Positions 62,100 through 64,000 of a stretch of DNA of 64,000 nucleotides are shown in pieces (position 1 is the first letter of the stretch; each line of letters opens with the position of its first letter). The position numbers and the translations under genes are program-made. Source of the stretch: Metopolophium dirhodum. Taxonomy: Eukaryota; Arthropoda; Insecta; Hemiptera; Aphididae. The notes under the pieces are model-generated. The model ran no database searches, was not told the origin of the DNA, and saw only the letters and a list, made by a program, of their open reading frames with translations. The stretch is taken from the NCBI RefSeq assembly GCF_019925205.1, contig NC_083566.1, positions 31,186,001-31,250,000 of the forward strand. The letters are read 5' to 3'.

Positions 62100-63260
62100 T
62101 GACCTAATATATTCTATAACCATCACAAAAAAATATGTAAATGCAAAATTTTCCGAACACTAATTATTACTTCAATATTTTCTATCGCAGATATACGTTT
62201 ATACATAAACTTATGTGGTGTTCCATGGTAGGTGGAAAACGATTCATTCGATGGCTCATTTGCAGTAATCTAAATATGTTTGTGTCGTGCATGTTATTTA
62301 GTATAGCTGTAATACATATAAGTATAACTATGTATATTTTGTTTTTAATTTGTATTATTATTTAAAATATTACGATCCATACAAAAATAAGTAAGGTTTA
62401 TAATAATAAAGAAAGAAAATAAACTGAACAATTTTGTGGGAAAACTGTTCGCTAACAGATACTAATTTAATTTTTTGTTTATCTTTCTCTTTTTTCCTTT
62501 GATCATTTGAATAATAAAGCGTCCCACTGGCATTTTCTTTCAATGTGATTATTTAGTGTGGTTATGTATGACTTACGTGATATTAATGGATTATCGTCAG
62601 AATAGAGTTTAGCATGAAATCGTTTGTATAGTAACTAAAATGGACTGTGGTGAGTCGGTATAGTTATAGTATTTAAAGCTGGAATTTTTAGGTCGTTTTG
62701 TATTCATTGTTTGTCATGTATTTCCAGTTATTTTATACAGGCATGTTTGACATCTTGAGGGTTTAGCTCGAAGGTTCTTAACCTTTTAAGGGCAATAAAC
62801 CCCTTTGAAGTATAAAGTATTATCACGGACCAACTCCCCCCCCCCTAAAACAGATTTTTTTATTTTAATTATTTTTTAATAATAATAATATTTACAGTTA
62901 ATACATTATTAAATTATTGAGAATAATAACTTTTGTGACCGTTGTACAAAATCCAGACTCGCAGGGATATGTATAGTAGCGAGTAGAACCAAAAATGTCA
63001 TTGCCCTGAATTATACAGCTCACAGATAACCGCGGTGTTTGTCGACGCACACCAAAATTCGATTAAATGTTTTGTTTGAAAATCGTGGTGTGATCTTTTG
63101 ATCTTGAATCAATTAATTCATCTTTAACGAGAGCTGAATCATTGATTGTATTTAAATCCACAAGAAAAGGATATTCGGAAACTGTATAAATATATGAACG
63201 ACCGTTTGCTTAGGTATACCAACTAAAAAAATTTTAAATAAACATTCAATAAACCTCACG
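62100..63260. other. AT-rich stretch, nothing recognised
   Basis: Includes a 10-C run (62836-62845). The 74-codon frame at 62141-62365 is hydrophobic but unsupported. Confidence 0.4.
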
Positions 63261-63262
63261 AT

Positions 63263-63766
63263 AAAAAAGAAGTGGGTAAGTGGATGTCGCTCTGCAGTAC
63301 AGTAGGTTACAGGTGGGTCAATGTATAATGGATTGCATTTAACTTGAATTTAATGATGTAATATTATCATTGTATAAGAAAAACGATTCTGAGCGGATAC
63401 GGTTTGTCAGTCTGGATATTTTTTATATTGTTATTATTTATCATAGCCTGTAAGTTGAATTAATATTGAAATATTTTTTTTTTTTTTATTCGTTTCTATG
63501 GTGATATACAAAGCGTTAAAAATTAAGATACCATTTTTAGGTGGTTTTTCGTATTTTTTTTTTTGGTGGTTTTTCCCGTGGCATTAAATTGAAAAATGAC
63601 CTCCTTAAAGTACCATCTAGATCCAATTTGCTAAAAGATAAGGTATCTACTATATTTTGAAATCGAAGCACTCCTTCTGGTAGAAATTTTGTATAAAGGA
63701 TTAAAAAAAAATAATCAACACCATTGTAAAACCACTAGCTTCATCTCTCCGTTCAGAACCTAAAAT
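63263..63766 (-). repeat. Family A dispersed repeat, copy 3, inverted
   Basis: Left edge GTGGGTAAGTGGATGTCGCT, right edge CTCTCCGTTCAGAACCTAAAA. It closely matches copy 2, with a small deletion after GTGGCATTAAAT and extra T-runs. Confidence 0.9.
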
Positions 63767-64000
63767 GTACAGCTTCTACTTTAAGTCTTTAACCAATGGA
63801 CTTTATTCACCAAATAATATGAATTAATTTCAAACAAATCTATAATTGTTATAAATATTGAAAAAAAAGGTCATGGGGAGATCTATCCACCTCGTCGTCC
63901 TCTATAGATTACATCTATTCTGATACATAAACCCAACAAATCAATAACTGTTTTATTAAAAATGGTTATTTATAAAAATGTTAATATTTTGTAATTCATA

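Overview
The window looks like eukaryotic, non-coding, repeat-dense chromosomal DNA. It is strongly AT-rich, has no bacterial operon structure, and is full of short GTAGGTACCTA-like words and dispersed repeats of the kind I associate with aphid (Hemiptera: Aphididae) genomes. The organism call is inference from style. I see no complete host gene, no convincing tRNA or rRNA, and no CRISPR array. Almost every open frame is chance, a repeat artefact, or a shadow of a decayed transposon gene.

Left part (1-14 kb): a retroelement 3' fragment, an inverted-repeat element holding a copy of a dispersed repeat (here 'family B'), a frameshifted non-LTR reverse-transcriptase C-terminus (1804-2249), a 520-bp foldback element (2785-3307), and a hAT transposase relic (3507-4060). 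Then come AT-rich DNA and a few GC-richer islands (about 5.0-5.6, 8.7-9.0, 11.4-12.2 kb) that could be promoters or first exons but carry no recognisable protein.

Middle (17-42 kb): a hAT-like TIR element (17513-18574); a nested inverted-repeat element (about 19640-22205) enclosing a second small TIR element with a spliced-looking coding exon; a clean 585-bp MITE with 98%-certain ends and an exact 8-bp target duplication (24990-25574); a 175-bp retroelement tail with an exact 13-bp target duplication (26409-26583); a 1.4-kb family B copy (33672-35059); and a Ty3/Gypsy gag relic (37270-37645).

Right part (42-64 kb): families A and B side by side, followed by the most striking object: a 3.68-kb DNA transposon (45016-48698) flanked by an exact 9-bp duplication. 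Its inverted termini are tandem arrays of a 163-bp unit (about 8.5 copies left, 2.8 right), and it carries a three-exon gene fragment resembling the C-terminal half of a C19 (USP-type) deubiquitinase. The 9-bp duplication fits the Mutator/MULE superfamily. At 53-54 kb a decayed BEL/Pao gag is split by a non-LTR insertion showing a textbook 5' inversion with an 11-bp target duplication. A reverse-transcriptase relic lies at 59985-60133, and two more family A copies at 59.1 and 63.3 kb.

The elements do not form a pathway. Read together they record layered insertions (B inside other TIR elements, LINE inside BEL), so relative ages can be ordered from the nesting. All identifications come from reading translations and repeats by eye; no alignment or database search was run.
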